Of a stretch of 64,000 bases of DNA, positions 31,653 through 39,855 are shown piece by piece. A program made the position numbers and the translations under genes. The stretch is taken from positions 328,484 through 392,483 of the forward strand of contig NZ_KE383922.1 of NCBI RefSeq assembly GCF_000422805.1. The letters run 5' to 3'. Under the pieces are notes generated by a model that ran no database searches, was not told where the DNA came from, and saw only the letters and a program-made list of their open reading frames with translations. The DNA comes from Nocardioides halotolerans DSM 19273. GTDB taxonomy: Bacteria; Actinomycetota; Actinomycetes; Propionibacteriales; Nocardioidaceae. Each line of letters starts with the position of its first letter. The first letter of the stretch is position 1.

Positions 31653-32856
31653 GGTAGGTCGGGACCTCCTCGGTGAACCGGGAGCCGGCCAGCAGCTGGA
31701 CCGTGTTGGTGTGCTCGAAGGGCTCGCCCGACTTGGCGTGCCGGAACCACACCAGGTCACCCACCTCCAGCAGCGCCGCCGGGTGCCCGGTGAGCGGGGT
31801 CTGCACCTCGCCGGCGCCCTCGAGCCCGGTCAGGTGCAGCCCGGCGGGCGCCCACGGCGTCGGCAGCCGGTCCTTGCCGGCCGGGCCGGACGCGACCAGC
31901 CCGCCACCGTGCACCGTCGCGATGTCGGGGGAGGGGCGCCTGGTGACGGGCAGCGCGAAGTACGCAGCCGGGCGGGCCGCGAAGGACTGGTAGTGGTCGA
32001 AGAGCGTCGGCGCGAGCAGTCCCGACCCGGCCGCGACCTCGGTCACCACCGCGTCGGCGACGGTCGCCTCGACCGAGCCGGTGCCGCCGGCGTTCCAGAA
32101 CTCGAGGGTGACGCCCGCGGCGCGCAGCGCCTCGGCCACCTCGCGGCGGCGCACCTCGAGCTGGGTCATCGACAGCGCCTTGATCCGGCGTACGACGGCC
32201 GAGCGGGCCCGCTGCGACGGCACCTCGTCCTGCACCCCGGCGACCTGGCCCTCGTAGGTCATCGCGCCGACCAGGCGGAACCCGTGGCGCGACTCGATCT
32301 CCTTGGCGAGGAGCACCACGTCGCCGGCGTCGTAGAGCGGCGAGCGCTTGGGCCCGACGTGCTGGCGGCCCATCCGCAGCCCGGCGTCGACGTCGATCGC
32401 GACCCGGACCGGCACCGCCTGCGAGGCGCGCACGGAGTCGACGACGTCGAGGTGCGCGACCTGGTCGACCATCAGCGTGATGTGCGCCGCGGCGGACGGC
32501 GAGGCGACCAGCCGCGCCAGCGCCCCGCGGTCGACGGTCGGGTAGGCGACCACGATGTCGTCGCAGACGCCGTGCTCCTCGAGCCAGAGCGCCTCGGCCA
32601 GCGTGTAGCCGAGCACGCCCTGGAACCCCTCGCGGGCGAGCACCCGGCTGAGCAGCGCGGGCACGCGGACCGACTTCGAGGCGACCCGGATCGGCGTGCC
32701 GCCGGCCCGGCGCACGAGGTCGTCGGCGTTGGCGTCGAAGGCGTCGAGGTCGACGACCATCAGCGGCGTCGGGAGCGGCTCGGCGTGGGCGGCCACGGCG
32801 TCGTTGAGCCGCGCCCAGAGCCGGTTGCGCTCGAGCGTGCCGGAGTCGGGGTTCAC
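31630..32856 (-). CDS. PLP-dependent alanine-racemase-fold enzyme (D-threonine aldolase / D-serine deaminase-like)
   Basis: Fold type III PLP enzyme: TPLMVVDLDAFDANADDLVRRAGGTPIRVASKSVRVPALL (about 30-70) carries the likely PLP lysine in ASKS. EFWNAGGTGS near 257 is the phosphate-binding region. The C-terminal metal-binding part has PTPWAPAGLHLTGLEGAGEVQTPL and FRHAKSGEPFEHTN (about 340-390), as in D-threonine aldolases and eukaryotic D-serine dehydratase. GTG 32856, 408 aa. Likely acts on a D-amino acid. Confidence 0.82.
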   Translation of the reverse strand: MNPDSGTLERNRLWARLNDAVAAHAEPLPTPLMVVDLDAFDANADDLVRRAGGTPIRVASKSVRVPALLSRVLAREGFQGVLGYTLAEALWLEEHGVCDDIVVAYPTVDRGALARLVASPSAAAHITLMVDQVAHLDVVDSVRASQAVPVRVAIDVDAGLRMGRQHVGPKRSPLYDAGDVVLLAKEIESRHGFRLVGAMTYEGQVAGVQDEVPSQRARSAVVRRIKALSMTQLEVRRREVAEALRAAGVTLEFWNAGGTGSVEATVADAVVTEVAAGSGLLAPTLFDHYQSFAARPAAYFALPVTRRPSPDIATVHGGGLVASGPAGKDRLPTPWAPAGLHLTGLEGAGEVQTPLTGHPAALLEVGDLVWFRHAKSGEPFEHTNTVQLLAGSRFTEEVPTYRGHGLAF

Positions 32857-32869
32857 GGGCGTCTCCCGG

Positions 32870-33316
32870 TCACGTGATGCCGCGCTTGCGCAGCAGGGCC
32901 TCGATCTCGGCCAGCTCCGGGTCGACGTCGGACACGACGGGCTCCTTCTTCGTGCCCCGGCCCCTGCCGAGCTCCTTGCGGGCCGGTGCGTCACCCTCGG
33001 CGGCCCGCGCGCGCCCCACCCCGCGCTCGGCGAGGAAGCCGGCCGCGGCGAAGCAGGTCACCGACACGACGGCGAGGATGATCCCGAGCCAGCTGGCCGG
33101 GCTGAAGGCGAAGCCGGTCACCCAGTCGCCGACGGCGCCGCCGATCTCGGTCGCCATCTCGAGCGTGTCCGTCAGCAGCAGGGCGACCGGGATGAGCGTG
33201 AGCCCCACCCCGCGCAGCCCCGCCACGAAGCCGCGGCTCCGGAACGCGAACCAGGTGTAGATGCCGCCCAGCAGGGTGAGCGAGAGGGTCAGCGCTCCCC
33301 AGGCGGCGTCGTCCAC
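32870..33316 (-). CDS. Small multi-pass membrane protein, function unknown
   Basis: Not recognised. About three hydrophobic segments (residues 5-24, 33-52 and 70-93) are followed by a charged cytosolic tail with two Lys/Arg-rich blocks and an acidic helix DPELAEIEALLRKRGIT. Length 148 aa. GTG 33316 sits six bases after TAGGCT on the minus strand, so it is leaderless. It is divergent from the SseB-like gene and upstream of the PLP-enzyme operon. Confidence 0.75.
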   Translation of the reverse strand: MDDAAWGALTLSLTLLGGIYTWFAFRSRGFVAGLRGVGLTLIPVALLLTDTLEMATEIGGAVGDWVTGFAFSPASWLGIILAVVSVTCFAAAGFLAERGVGRARAAEGDAPARKELGRGRGTKKEPVVSDVDPELAEIEALLRKRGIT

Positions 33317-33322
33317 GCCCTC

Positions 33323-33328
33323 AGCCTA
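33323..33328 (-). promoter_or_regulatory. Leaderless promoter -10 (TAGGCT, minus strand)
   Basis: Read on the minus strand, TAGGCT ends six bases before GTG 33316. It faces a second leaderless promoter at 33364 for the divergent gene. Confidence 0.6.
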
Positions 33329-33363
33329 GAGACTCCGCCGAAGCCGGGCGTTGCCCGCACGCC

Positions 33364-33369
33364 TACCGT
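33364..33369 (+). promoter_or_regulatory. Leaderless promoter -10 (TACCGT) of the SseB-like gene
   Basis: TACCGT ends six bases before GTG 33376. Confidence 0.6.
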
Positions 33370-33375
33370 GGGACC

Positions 33376-33825
33376 GTGGAGAGCACGGGCGGGCAGCGGC
33401 TGCTGGCGGGCGCGGGCGCGCCCGGCGACACCGGTGCGGCCGACCCGGCGCTGGCCGCCGCGCTGTCGGCGTACGCCGCCGACCCCGCTCGCGAGCCCGA
33501 GGTGCTGGCCGCGCTGGCCGAGGCCCGGCTGCTCGTGCCGGTGGTCGCCGAGCTGGGGGAGGCCGAGACCGGTCCCGACGGGCTCGTGCACGACAAGTCC
33601 AGCGACATGGCCACCGTGCTGATGCGCGGCCCCGACGGCCGGCAGGCGCTGCTGGCGTTCACCGGGCTCGACGCGCTGCACCGGTGGGACCCGGAGGCCC
33701 GGCCGGTGCCGGTGCCGGCCCGGATGGCGGCCCTCGCGGCCCTGCAGGACGGCGCCGAGGCCCTGCTGATCGACCTCGCCGGCCCGGTGCGCTACCTCGT
33801 CCCGGTTTCGTCCCCGGCGGAATAG
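33376..33825 (+). CDS. SseB-like protein
   Basis: A 149-aa cytosolic protein with the SseB N-terminal fold: [19 protein letters not shown], then a short [65 protein letters not shown]. This is the usual arrangement of SseB-domain proteins found upstream of infC in actinobacteria. The biochemical role is unknown. It ends 6 nt before the infC promoter. Confidence 0.8.
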   Translation: MESTGGQRLLAGAGAPGDTGAADPALAAALSAYAADPAREPEVLAALAEARLLVPVVAELGEAETGPDGLVHDKSSDMATVLMRGPDGRQALLAFTGLDALHRWDPEARPVPVPARMAALAALQDGAEALLIDLAGPVRYLVPVSSPAE

Positions 33826-33830
33826 TCGGT

Positions 33831-34106
33831 TACCATCGAGCGTTGACCGATCCGTGCTCCCAGGAGCACAGATCACAAGCGGATGACAGCGGCCCCCGGG
33901 TCGCCTGGCTCCCACCCGCATCGGCCGCCCAGCTGCACAGGCCGTCGGGTCCGGTCTGGTGGTTCGTCCACGGGTGCCCGCACGGCGGGATCCCGCAAGA
34001 CGAGCTCGACTGGCCTCCGCTTGCGACGCGGGGGCCTTCTTGGATTTCGGGCGCGAGCCCGAGTGCGAGGAGCCCCCGGCCCAGTCACCGAATCGCAGGA
34101 GGACAC
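33831..34106 (+). promoter_or_regulatory. infC promoter and ~265-nt leader
   Basis: TACCAT (33831-33836) is a plausible -10, giving a leader of about 265 nt. A compact hairpin GTGCTC-CCAG-GAGCAC occurs at 33854-33869. The rest is GC-rich with no recognised ribosomal-protein leader motif, though infC operons are often autoregulated through such leaders. No gene is supported in this stretch. Confidence 0.5.
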
Positions 34107-34790
34107 ATCAGCACCGAGCTTCGTATCAACGACCGGATCAGGGTTCCCGAGGTGCGCCTCGTGGGGCCCAACGGCGAGACCGTGGGCATCGTGCCGACGG
34201 ACCAGGCGCTCAAGCTCGCCCAGGAGGCGGACCTCGACCTCGTCGAGATCGCACCCCAGGGCAAGCCTCCGGTCTGCAAGCTCATGGACTACGGGAAGTT
34301 CAAGTACGAGAACGCCCAGAAGGCCCGTGAGGCACGCCGGAACCAGACGAACGTGATCATCAAGGAGATGAAGCTTCGTCCCAAGATCGACGCGCACGAC
34401 TACGAGACCAAGAAGGGTCACGTCGTGCGGTTCCTCAAGGCCGGCGACAAGGTCAAGATCACGATCATGTTCCGCGGTCGCGAGCAGCACCGCCCCGAGC
34501 TGGGGTTCCGGCTGCTGCAGCGGCTGGCAGAAGACGTCACGGAGCTCGGCTTCGTGGAGTCCGCACCGAAGCAGGACGGCCGCAACATGATCATGGTGCT
34601 CGGCCCGCACAAGAAGAAGGCCGAGGCCAAGGTCGAGCAGCAGCACGCCAAGGAGGAGCGCATGGCCGAGCGTGCAGCCGAGGCTGCCGAGGAGGCCGCC
34701 GAGCGCGCGACCGCCCGTGCCGCCGGCCCCGTGGCCCAGAAGAAGGAGCGCGGCCGCTCCGAGAACCTGGATCCCGAGATCGAGGCGTGA
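34107..34790 (+). CDS. infC: Translation initiation factor IF-3 (ATC start)
   Basis: Binds the 30S subunit and proofreads start-codon selection. The N-domain begins [28 protein letters not shown]. The C-domain has [37 protein letters not shown] (about 93-130). The only start that gives the conserved N-terminus is ATC 34107, four bases after AGGAGG. Rare start codons on infC are a known autoregulatory device because IF-3 rejects them. The 227-aa protein has an extra Ala/Glu-rich tail after residue 175. Confidence 0.94.
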   Translation: MSTELRINDRIRVPEVRLVGPNGETVGIVPTDQALKLAQEADLDLVEIAPQGKPPVCKLMDYGKFKYENAQKAREARRNQTNVIIKEMKLRPKIDAHDYETKKGHVVRFLKAGDKVKITIMFRGREQHRPELGFRLLQRLAEDVTELGFVESAPKQDGRNMIMVLGPHKKKAEAKVEQQHAKEERMAERAAEAAEEAAERATARAAGPVAQKKERGRSENLDPEIEA

Positions 34791-34795
34791 GCGCA

Positions 34796-34874
34796 GCCGA
34801 GCGCGAGGAACGAGCGCTCGGCGTCCGCGCGAACGGGTCGAGCAAGCGCCGCGACTGAGGGACGAAGTCGCGGC
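34796..34874 (+). repeat. Twin hairpins with near-identical loops between infC and rpmI
   Basis: Hairpin 1 (34796-34822) pairs GCCGAGCGC with GCGCTCGGC around loop GAGGAACGA. Hairpin 2 (34848-34874) pairs GCCGCGACT with AGTCGCGGC around loop GAGGGACGA. The stems share little beyond GCCG, but the loops differ at one base. They could be repeat DNA, or a processing or attenuation site between infC and rpmI. Confidence 0.7.
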
Positions 34875-34940
34875 AGCGGGTCGAGACACACCGCAGGCGG
34901 CGCGGCCGACCTGACCACATGACGTACGAAGGAGAAAGAG

Positions 34941-35153
34941 ATGCCCAAGAACAAGACGCACTCCGGTGCCAGCAAGCGGTTCAAGGTGACCGGCAGCGGC
35001 AAGATCATGCGCCTGCAGGCCGGCCGGAAGTCCGGCGCTGCGTTCGCGTCCGCGCCCACCACCGGCAGCCGCAAGAAGCACCGCCGCAACGCCGGGATGG
35101 TCGAGCTCGAGGCGGCCGACGTCAAGCGCGCCAAGAAGATGCTGGGTCTCTGA
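34941..35153 (+). CDS. rpmI: 50S ribosomal protein L35
   Basis: Basic 70-aa ribosomal protein: MPKNKTHSGASKRFKVTGSGKIMR is the conserved opening, and KKHRRNAGMVELEAADVKRAKKML closes it. A strong GAAGGAGA precedes the ATG. It sits in the canonical infC-rpmI-rplT order, 150 nt after infC across two hairpins. Confidence 0.96.
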   Translation: MPKNKTHSGASKRFKVTGSGKIMRLQAGRKSGAAFASAPTTGSRKKHRRNAGMVELEAADVKRAKKMLGL

Positions 35154-35205
35154 GTTTCTGCCCCGCCTTTCACGACTGACCTGACATCACAAGGAGCTAA
35201 GAACC

Positions 35206-35598
35206 ATGGCACGCGTCAAGCGGGCAGTGAACGCCCAGAAGAAGCGCCGCACCACCCTCGAGCGCGCCGCCGGCTACCGCGGCCAGCGCTCGCGCCTCTA
35301 CCGCAAGGCCAAGGAGCAGGTCACCCACTCCCTGGTCTACAGCTACAACGACCGCCGCAAGAACAAGGGCAACTTCCGTCGCCTCTGGATCCAGCGGATC
35401 AACGCGGCCGCCCGTGCGCAGGGGATGACCTACAACCGGTTCATCCAGGGGCTCAACCTCGCCGGTGTCGAGGTCGACCGCAAGATCATGGCCGACCTCG
35501 CCGTCAACGACATCGCCGCGTTCAACGCGCTGGTCGAGGTCGCGAAGGCCGCCCTCCCCGAGGACGTCAACGCGCCCCGGGCCGAGGCCACGGCCTGA
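35206..35598 (+). CDS. rplT: 50S ribosomal protein L20
   Basis: Early-assembly 23S rRNA-binding protein and, in other bacteria, the repressor of its own operon. The sequence is collinear with the family: [38 protein letters not shown], then [27 protein letters not shown]. The C-terminus has a short Ala/Glu extension (130 aa against about 117-120). AAGGAG precedes the ATG. Its stop is overlapped by the CTG start of the next gene. Confidence 0.96.
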   Translation: MARVKRAVNAQKKRRTTLERAAGYRGQRSRLYRKAKEQVTHSLVYSYNDRRKNKGNFRRLWIQRINAAARAQGMTYNRFIQGLNLAGVEVDRKIMADLAVNDIAAFNALVEVAKAALPEDVNAPRAEATA

Positions 35599-36371
35599 AC
35601 CACGCAGCACCCCTCACGGCGAGCAACGCCCGCCTGAAGGACCTCCGGAAGCTCAGCCGCCGCTCGGTACGCACCGAGCGGCGGCTCTTCCTCGCCGACG
35701 GCCCGAACGCCGTGGAGGCCGCGCTCGAGGCCGGCTGCGTCGAGGAGGTCTTCGCGCGGCCCGGCGCCGACGACCTCCTGCCCGACCTCGCCGACGGCGT
35801 CAGGCTGACCTGGGTCGACGACCGGGCGCTCGGCTCGCTGTCGGAGTCGGTGTCACCCGGCGGCGTCGTCGCGCTGTGCCGCTACGTCGACGTGCCGCTC
35901 GCCGAGGCGCTGGCCGGTGCCAGGCTGGTCGCGATCTGCGCCGACGTCCGCGACCCCGGCAACGCCGGCACCGTGATCCGCTGCGCCGACGCCGCCGGAG
36001 CCGATGCCGTCGTGCTCGCCGGCAGCTCGGTCGACGCCTACAACGCCAAGACGGTCCGAGCCAGCGCGGGCTCGCTGTTCCACCTGCCCGTCTCCGTGGA
36101 GCGGTCCGCCGAGGCCGCCGTACGCGCGGCCAAGGACGCCGGACTCACGGTGCTGGCCGCAGACGGTGCCGGCGAGACGCGGCTCTACGACGCCCCGGCG
36201 GGCCCGACCGCCTGGCTGTTCGGCAACGAGGCGTGGGGCCTGCCCGCCGACCTCGCCGACCTCGCCGACCACCGCGTCGCCATCCCCATCCACGGTCGCG
36301 CGGAGAGCCTCAACCTCTCCACCGCGGCCGCCCTCTGCCTCTACGAGTCGGCGCGCCGCCGCGGCGCGTGA
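35595..36371 (+). CDS. SpoU/TrmH-family RNA 2'-O-methyltransferase (apparent CTG start)
   Basis: SPOUT-fold enzyme using SAM to methylate a ribose of rRNA or tRNA. The three motifs are present: [19 protein letters not shown] (about 120), [10 protein letters not shown] (about 206) and [25 protein letters not shown] (about 229). The N-terminal RNA-binding part ([34 protein letters not shown]) lies upstream of the first in-frame ATG/GTG/TTG, a GTG at 35712. CTG 35595 overlaps the rplT stop as CTGA, and GAGG lies seven bases upstream, so I use it (258 aa). Confidence 0.88.
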   Translation: MNHAAPLTASNARLKDLRKLSRRSVRTERRLFLADGPNAVEAALEAGCVEEVFARPGADDLLPDLADGVRLTWVDDRALGSLSESVSPGGVVALCRYVDVPLAEALAGARLVAICADVRDPGNAGTVIRCADAAGADAVVLAGSSVDAYNAKTVRASAGSLFHLPVSVERSAEAAVRAAKDAGLTVLAADGAGETRLYDAPAGPTAWLFGNEAWGLPADLADLADHRVAIPIHGRAESLNLSTAAALCLYESARRRGA

Positions 36372-36382
36372 GCCCACCGGGA

Positions 36383-37894
36383 TCACTCGACGGTCCCGCC
36401 GTGCAGGTAGCGCAGCCTCCAGGTGCCCCGGCTCAGCACGAGCTGCGCGTCGCGGACGTGGTGGGGGCCGTCGAAGCTGAGCCGGCCCTCGAAGACGACG
36501 ACCTGCCGGCAGGGCTCCGCGAACCGGCGCGCGCGCGACACGGTGCGGAACGGGCCGCCCGTCGAGACCTGGACCTTGGCCGGCCAGCGGTTCCTCCCGC
36601 CGTGCAGCCGGACCAGCTCGCCCGGCCGGCCGGCCTGCACCACGTCGCAGCGTCCGCCGGTGGTGCCCGGGAACTCCTGCACGCCGTCGGTCCGCACCAC
36701 GGTGGTGCCGTGGCGGCCGGGCAGCGCGACCCCGCCGGCGGCGACGGTCCACGGCCGACGCCCGACGGACCGGACCGTCCACGCCGTCGCGTCGGGGCTG
36801 ACCAGCACGACGTGCGAGCGCCCGCACCGGAGGTCCTGCACGTACAGCGCCGGCGGGGTGATCAGGTCCGCGTAGCTGTCGGTGCAGCGCTTGGCCGAGG
36901 CGTGGACCTGGGTGGGCAGGCCCCAGGTGTAGGCGCCGAGGTCGAAGACCTGGGCCATCACCCGGTGCCGGTCGGGGCTGCCGATCGCCACGATCGGCGC
37001 GCCCGGCACGTTCGTGTAGAGGAAGTGGGTCGTGATCCGGGTGCGTCCGTACCCGTAGCGCACCAGCCCAGGTACGTCGACCGGCGCGGGCCGCGTGACC
37101 GACCACGGCGCCCCGACCGTCGCGCGTGACAAGGTGAACTGCTCGGCGCGCTCGTAGCCGCCACCGAGGACCGTGAGAGCGTCGACGTTCTCGAACGAGC
37201 CCTCGGTGCACCCGGGGTCGGTGCCGGCGACCTGCGTGTGCGTGGTCGCCCCAGCCAGGTCGCGGGTATGGACGCCGATCACGCACGGGCCACGGCGGCC
37301 GGCCGGCTCGGGCCCGATGATCGTGACGGTGCCGGTGTCGTCGACGACCGGTGTCTCGCCGCCGCTGTCGTAGGTGTACGTCGTCCGCGCGAGCCCGCCG
37401 AACCCCCCGGTGGCCGACCACTCGACGTACTGCCCGGCGCGGCCGACGAGCCACGCGGCGTAGGTGCCCGACGGGGAGATCGCGGGCGCCTGGTAGGCCT
37501 CCCCGGGCAGGCGGGTCCGGCTCCAGGTGCGGCCGTCGCGCGAGACGAGCGCGAGGCTGTGCACCGGCGCCTGGTCGACGTAGTAGGGCTTGTCGCACTC
37601 GACGAGCACGGCGAAGCCGCCGGGGGAGTGCCGAGCGTCGATCGCGCCGCAGGTCACCCGACCGCGGGTGTGCACCAGGGTGGACGGCGCGTCCCACTCG
37701 CCGGTGGCGACGTCGAGGTGCTGGATCGAGACCGTGTGCTCGTCGGGCATCCCGATCGCGACCGGGCCGAGGACCTGCGCCGGCAGGAAGCGGTACGACG
37801 CCGGCCCGGCGGCCCCGGCCGGTGACCCGTCGAGCAGGAGCAGGCCAGGGAGCAGCAGCGCGAGGACAGGGACGAGCACCGCGAGACGTCGCAT
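36383..37894 (-). CDS. Secreted protein of unknown function, propeller-like repeats suspected
   Basis: Not recognised. A clear signal peptide (MRRLAVLVPVLALLLPGLLLL, cleavage after SPAGAA) is followed by about 475 residues rich in short beta strands. Recurrent segments such as LVSRDGRTWSRTRLPG and VLVSPDATAWTVRSVGRR resemble blades of sialidase-like propellers. Several cysteines (TCGAI, VECDKPYY, GPCVIG, DPGCTEG, KRCTD, LRCGRSH, GGRCDV, EPCRQ) suggest disulfides. It is divergent from a PAS-domain sensor kinase with 96 nt between. An extracellular binding role is a guess. Confidence 0.75.
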   Translation of the reverse strand: MRRLAVLVPVLALLLPGLLLLDGSPAGAAGPASYRFLPAQVLGPVAIGMPDEHTVSIQHLDVATGEWDAPSTLVHTRGRVTCGAIDARHSPGGFAVLVECDKPYYVDQAPVHSLALVSRDGRTWSRTRLPGEAYQAPAISPSGTYAAWLVGRAGQYVEWSATGGFGGLARTTYTYDSGGETPVVDDTGTVTIIGPEPAGRRGPCVIGVHTRDLAGATTHTQVAGTDPGCTEGSFENVDALTVLGGGYERAEQFTLSRATVGAPWSVTRPAPVDVPGLVRYGYGRTRITTHFLYTNVPGAPIVAIGSPDRHRVMAQVFDLGAYTWGLPTQVHASAKRCTDSYADLITPPALYVQDLRCGRSHVVLVSPDATAWTVRSVGRRPWTVAAGGVALPGRHGTTVVRTDGVQEFPGTTGGRCDVVQAGRPGELVRLHGGRNRWPAKVQVSTGGPFRTVSRARRFAEPCRQVVVFEGRLSFDGPHHVRDAQLVLSRGTWRLRYLHGGTVE

Positions 37895-37978
37895 GCCCCT
37901 GTGATGCCCCCATCGCGTCCGATGGTCACCCGCGGCGCGCGATCGTTACGGCCTCGAGACCGCGTGGGGCGCAGCTCC

Positions 37979-37984
37979 TAGTCT
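37979..37984 (+). promoter_or_regulatory. Leaderless promoter -10 (TAGTCT) of the PAS sensor kinase
   Basis: TAGTCT ends six bases before ATG 37991, which supports that start over the in-frame GTG at 37985. Confidence 0.6.
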
Positions 37985-37990
37985 GTGCGC

Positions 37991-39046
37991 ATGCCGACCC
38001 GTCCAGCACAGGCCGTCGTGGACGCGCTGCCCGACGGAGTCGTGATCGCCGGCGCGGACGGGCGGGTCACGATGATCTCCGCGGTCGCGAGGCGGCTGCT
38101 CGGAGCGCCCGAGGACAGCGTGGGCCGGCCGCTGCACGAGGTGCTGGCCCTGCGCGACCAGGACGACAACGCCTGGGTGGCCCACAACCGGCCCTACGAG
38201 GGCCTCGCCACGCGCACCGCCGTCCCGGAGCAGTCGTGGCTGGCGCGCAACGGCGAGGAGGTGCTGGTCGTCGCGCGGATCCGCCGCCCCGCGCTCGACC
38301 GGCCCGTGGACGAGGTGGCCATCACCCTGCGGTCGGGCCGCGGCCGCGAACGCCTCGACCGCGAGCGCTCCGACCTCGTGGCGACCGTCGCCCACGAGCT
38401 GCGCTCCCCGCTGACCGGCGTCAAGGGGTTCGTCCAGGCCCTGCTCAACCGCTGGGAGCGGCTCAACGACGAGCAGAAGAAGCTCATGCTCACCACGGTC
38501 GCCGCCGACTCCGACCGGCTCACCCGCCTGATCGCGGAGCTGCTCGACGTGGCCCGCATCGACACGGGCCGGCTCCAGCTGCACCCGCGACCCAGCGACG
38601 CCGGGCTGCTCACCCGCCGCATCGTCGACTCGGTCTCGGCCGGCACCGCGCGGCCGATCAGCCTCGAGGTGTCCGACGAGCTGCCCGAGATCCACGCCGA
38701 CCCCGACAAGTTCACCCAGGTCGTGACCAACCTGGTCGAGAACGCCGTGCGCCACGGCGAGGGCACGGTCCGGGTCTCCCTGGTGCCCCTCGGGCCGGGC
38801 GAGCTGGGCGACCAGCCCGGCGTACGCATCACGGTCGACGACGAGGGCGAGGGCATCCCCGTCGAGATGCGCCGCCGGGTGTTCACGAAGTTCTGGAAGG
38901 GCGGCAAGCGCGGCGGCTCCGGCCTCGGCCTCTACCTCGTCAACGGCCTCACCAAGGTGCACGGCGGCACCGTGACCATCGACGACGCCCCCCACGGCGG
39001 CGCGCGCATCGAGGTCGCCTGGCCGGCCGCGCTGCCCGACGTCTGA
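37991..39046 (+). CDS. Cytosolic PAS-domain histidine kinase
   Basis: No membrane helices. PAS domain residues 1-110 (VVDALPDGVVIAGADGRVTMISAVARRLLG), then HisKA with VAHELRSPLTGVKGF (phospho-His near 136), the N box NLVENAVRH near 248 and ATP-lid motifs DDEGEGIP and GSGLGLYLV. The 351-aa protein is complete. There is no regulator directly attached: the next gene pair is a separate response regulator with its own kinase. It may therefore be an orphan kinase, or share that regulator. A hairpin follows its stop. Confidence 0.9.
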   Translation: MPTRPAQAVVDALPDGVVIAGADGRVTMISAVARRLLGAPEDSVGRPLHEVLALRDQDDNAWVAHNRPYEGLATRTAVPEQSWLARNGEEVLVVARIRRPALDRPVDEVAITLRSGRGRERLDRERSDLVATVAHELRSPLTGVKGFVQALLNRWERLNDEQKKLMLTTVAADSDRLTRLIAELLDVARIDTGRLQLHPRPSDAGLLTRRIVDSVSAGTARPISLEVSDELPEIHADPDKFTQVVTNLVENAVRHGEGTVRVSLVPLGPGELGDQPGVRITVDDEGEGIPVEMRRRVFTKFWKGGKRGGSGLGLYLVNGLTKVHGGTVTIDDAPHGGARIEVAWPAALPDV

Positions 39047-39055
39047 CCCCACCCG

Positions 39056-39074
39056 TCCCGGGGATCTCCCGGGA
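39056..39074 (+). terminator. Short GC hairpin after the PAS kinase
   Basis: TCCCGGG (39056-39062) pairs with CCCGGGA (39068-39074) around GATCT. It starts 10 nt after the stop codon. No T tract follows, as is common in high-GC actinobacteria. Confidence 0.5.
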
Positions 39075-39137
39075 GAGGCCGGAACTCCTGCACAGAACCT
39101 TCACGAGTCCCACCCCCGTCCTGCGCGCTCCCGCACC

Positions 39138-39143
39138 TACCGT
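39138..39143 (+). promoter_or_regulatory. Leaderless promoter -10 (TACCGT) of the response regulator
   Basis: TACCGT ends seven bases before ATG 39151. Confidence 0.6.
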
Positions 39144-39150
39144 GGCGGTC

Positions 39151-39855
39151 ATGCAGCAGCCCCCGGCCCGGCGCGTGCTCGTCGTCGAGGACGAGCCCGT
39201 CATCAACGACGCCGTGTCCGACCGGCTGCGGGCCGAGGGCTTCAGCGTCGACCAGGCCTACGACGGCCCGTCGGGCGTCACCGCGTGCGCCGACGGCGAC
39301 CCCGACGTGGTCGTGCTCGACGTGATGCTGCCCGGGTTCGACGGGCTCGAGGTCTGCCGACGGATCCAGGCCGCCCGGCCGGTGCCGGTCCTGATGCTGA
39401 CCGCGCGGGACGACGAGGCCGACGTGCTGGTCGGGCTCGCCGTGGGCGCGGACGACTACCTCACCAAGCCGTTCCGGATGCGCGAGCTGGTCGCGCGGGT
39501 CAACGCGCTCCTGCGCCGGGTCGACCGCGCCGCCGAGCTCGCGGCCAGGCCCTCGGCCCGGCTGGCCGTCGGTGACCTGGTCGTCGACACCGGCACCCGG
39601 CGGGTCACCGTCTCGGGGGAGGAGGTGCGGCTCACCCCCACGGAGTTCGACCTCCTGACCCGGCTGGCCGCCACGCCCGGCGAGGTGCTGACCCGCGAGC
39701 ACCTGCTGGCCGAGGTGTGGGACTGGCCGGACGCGACCGGCACCCGCACGGTCGACAGCCACGTGCGCGCGCTGCGCGCGAAGGTCGGGCCCGACCGGGT
39801 CCGCACCGTGCACGGGGTCGGCTACGCGCTGGAGGACCCGGAGGCGGGCCGATGA
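39151..39855 (+). CDS. OmpR/PhoB-family response regulator
   Basis: The receiver domain (residues 9-120) has the acidic pair in VVEDEPVI, phospho-Asp in VVLDVMLPGFDGLEV near 56 and the conserved Lys in DDYLTKPFRMRELV near 106. The C-terminal winged helix (about 135-230) has LTPTEFDLLTRLAATPGEVLTREHLLAEVW and TRTVDSHVRALRAKVG. Length 234 aa. It overlaps the downstream kinase gene by 4 nt and is its probable partner. Confidence 0.94.
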   Translation: MQQPPARRVLVVEDEPVINDAVSDRLRAEGFSVDQAYDGPSGVTACADGDPDVVVLDVMLPGFDGLEVCRRIQAARPVPVLMLTARDDEADVLVGLAVGADDYLTKPFRMRELVARVNALLRRVDRAAELAARPSARLAVGDLVVDTGTRRVTVSGEEVRLTPTEFDLLTRLAATPGEVLTREHLLAEVWDWPDATGTRTVDSHVRALRAKVGPDRVRTVHGVGYALEDPEAGR

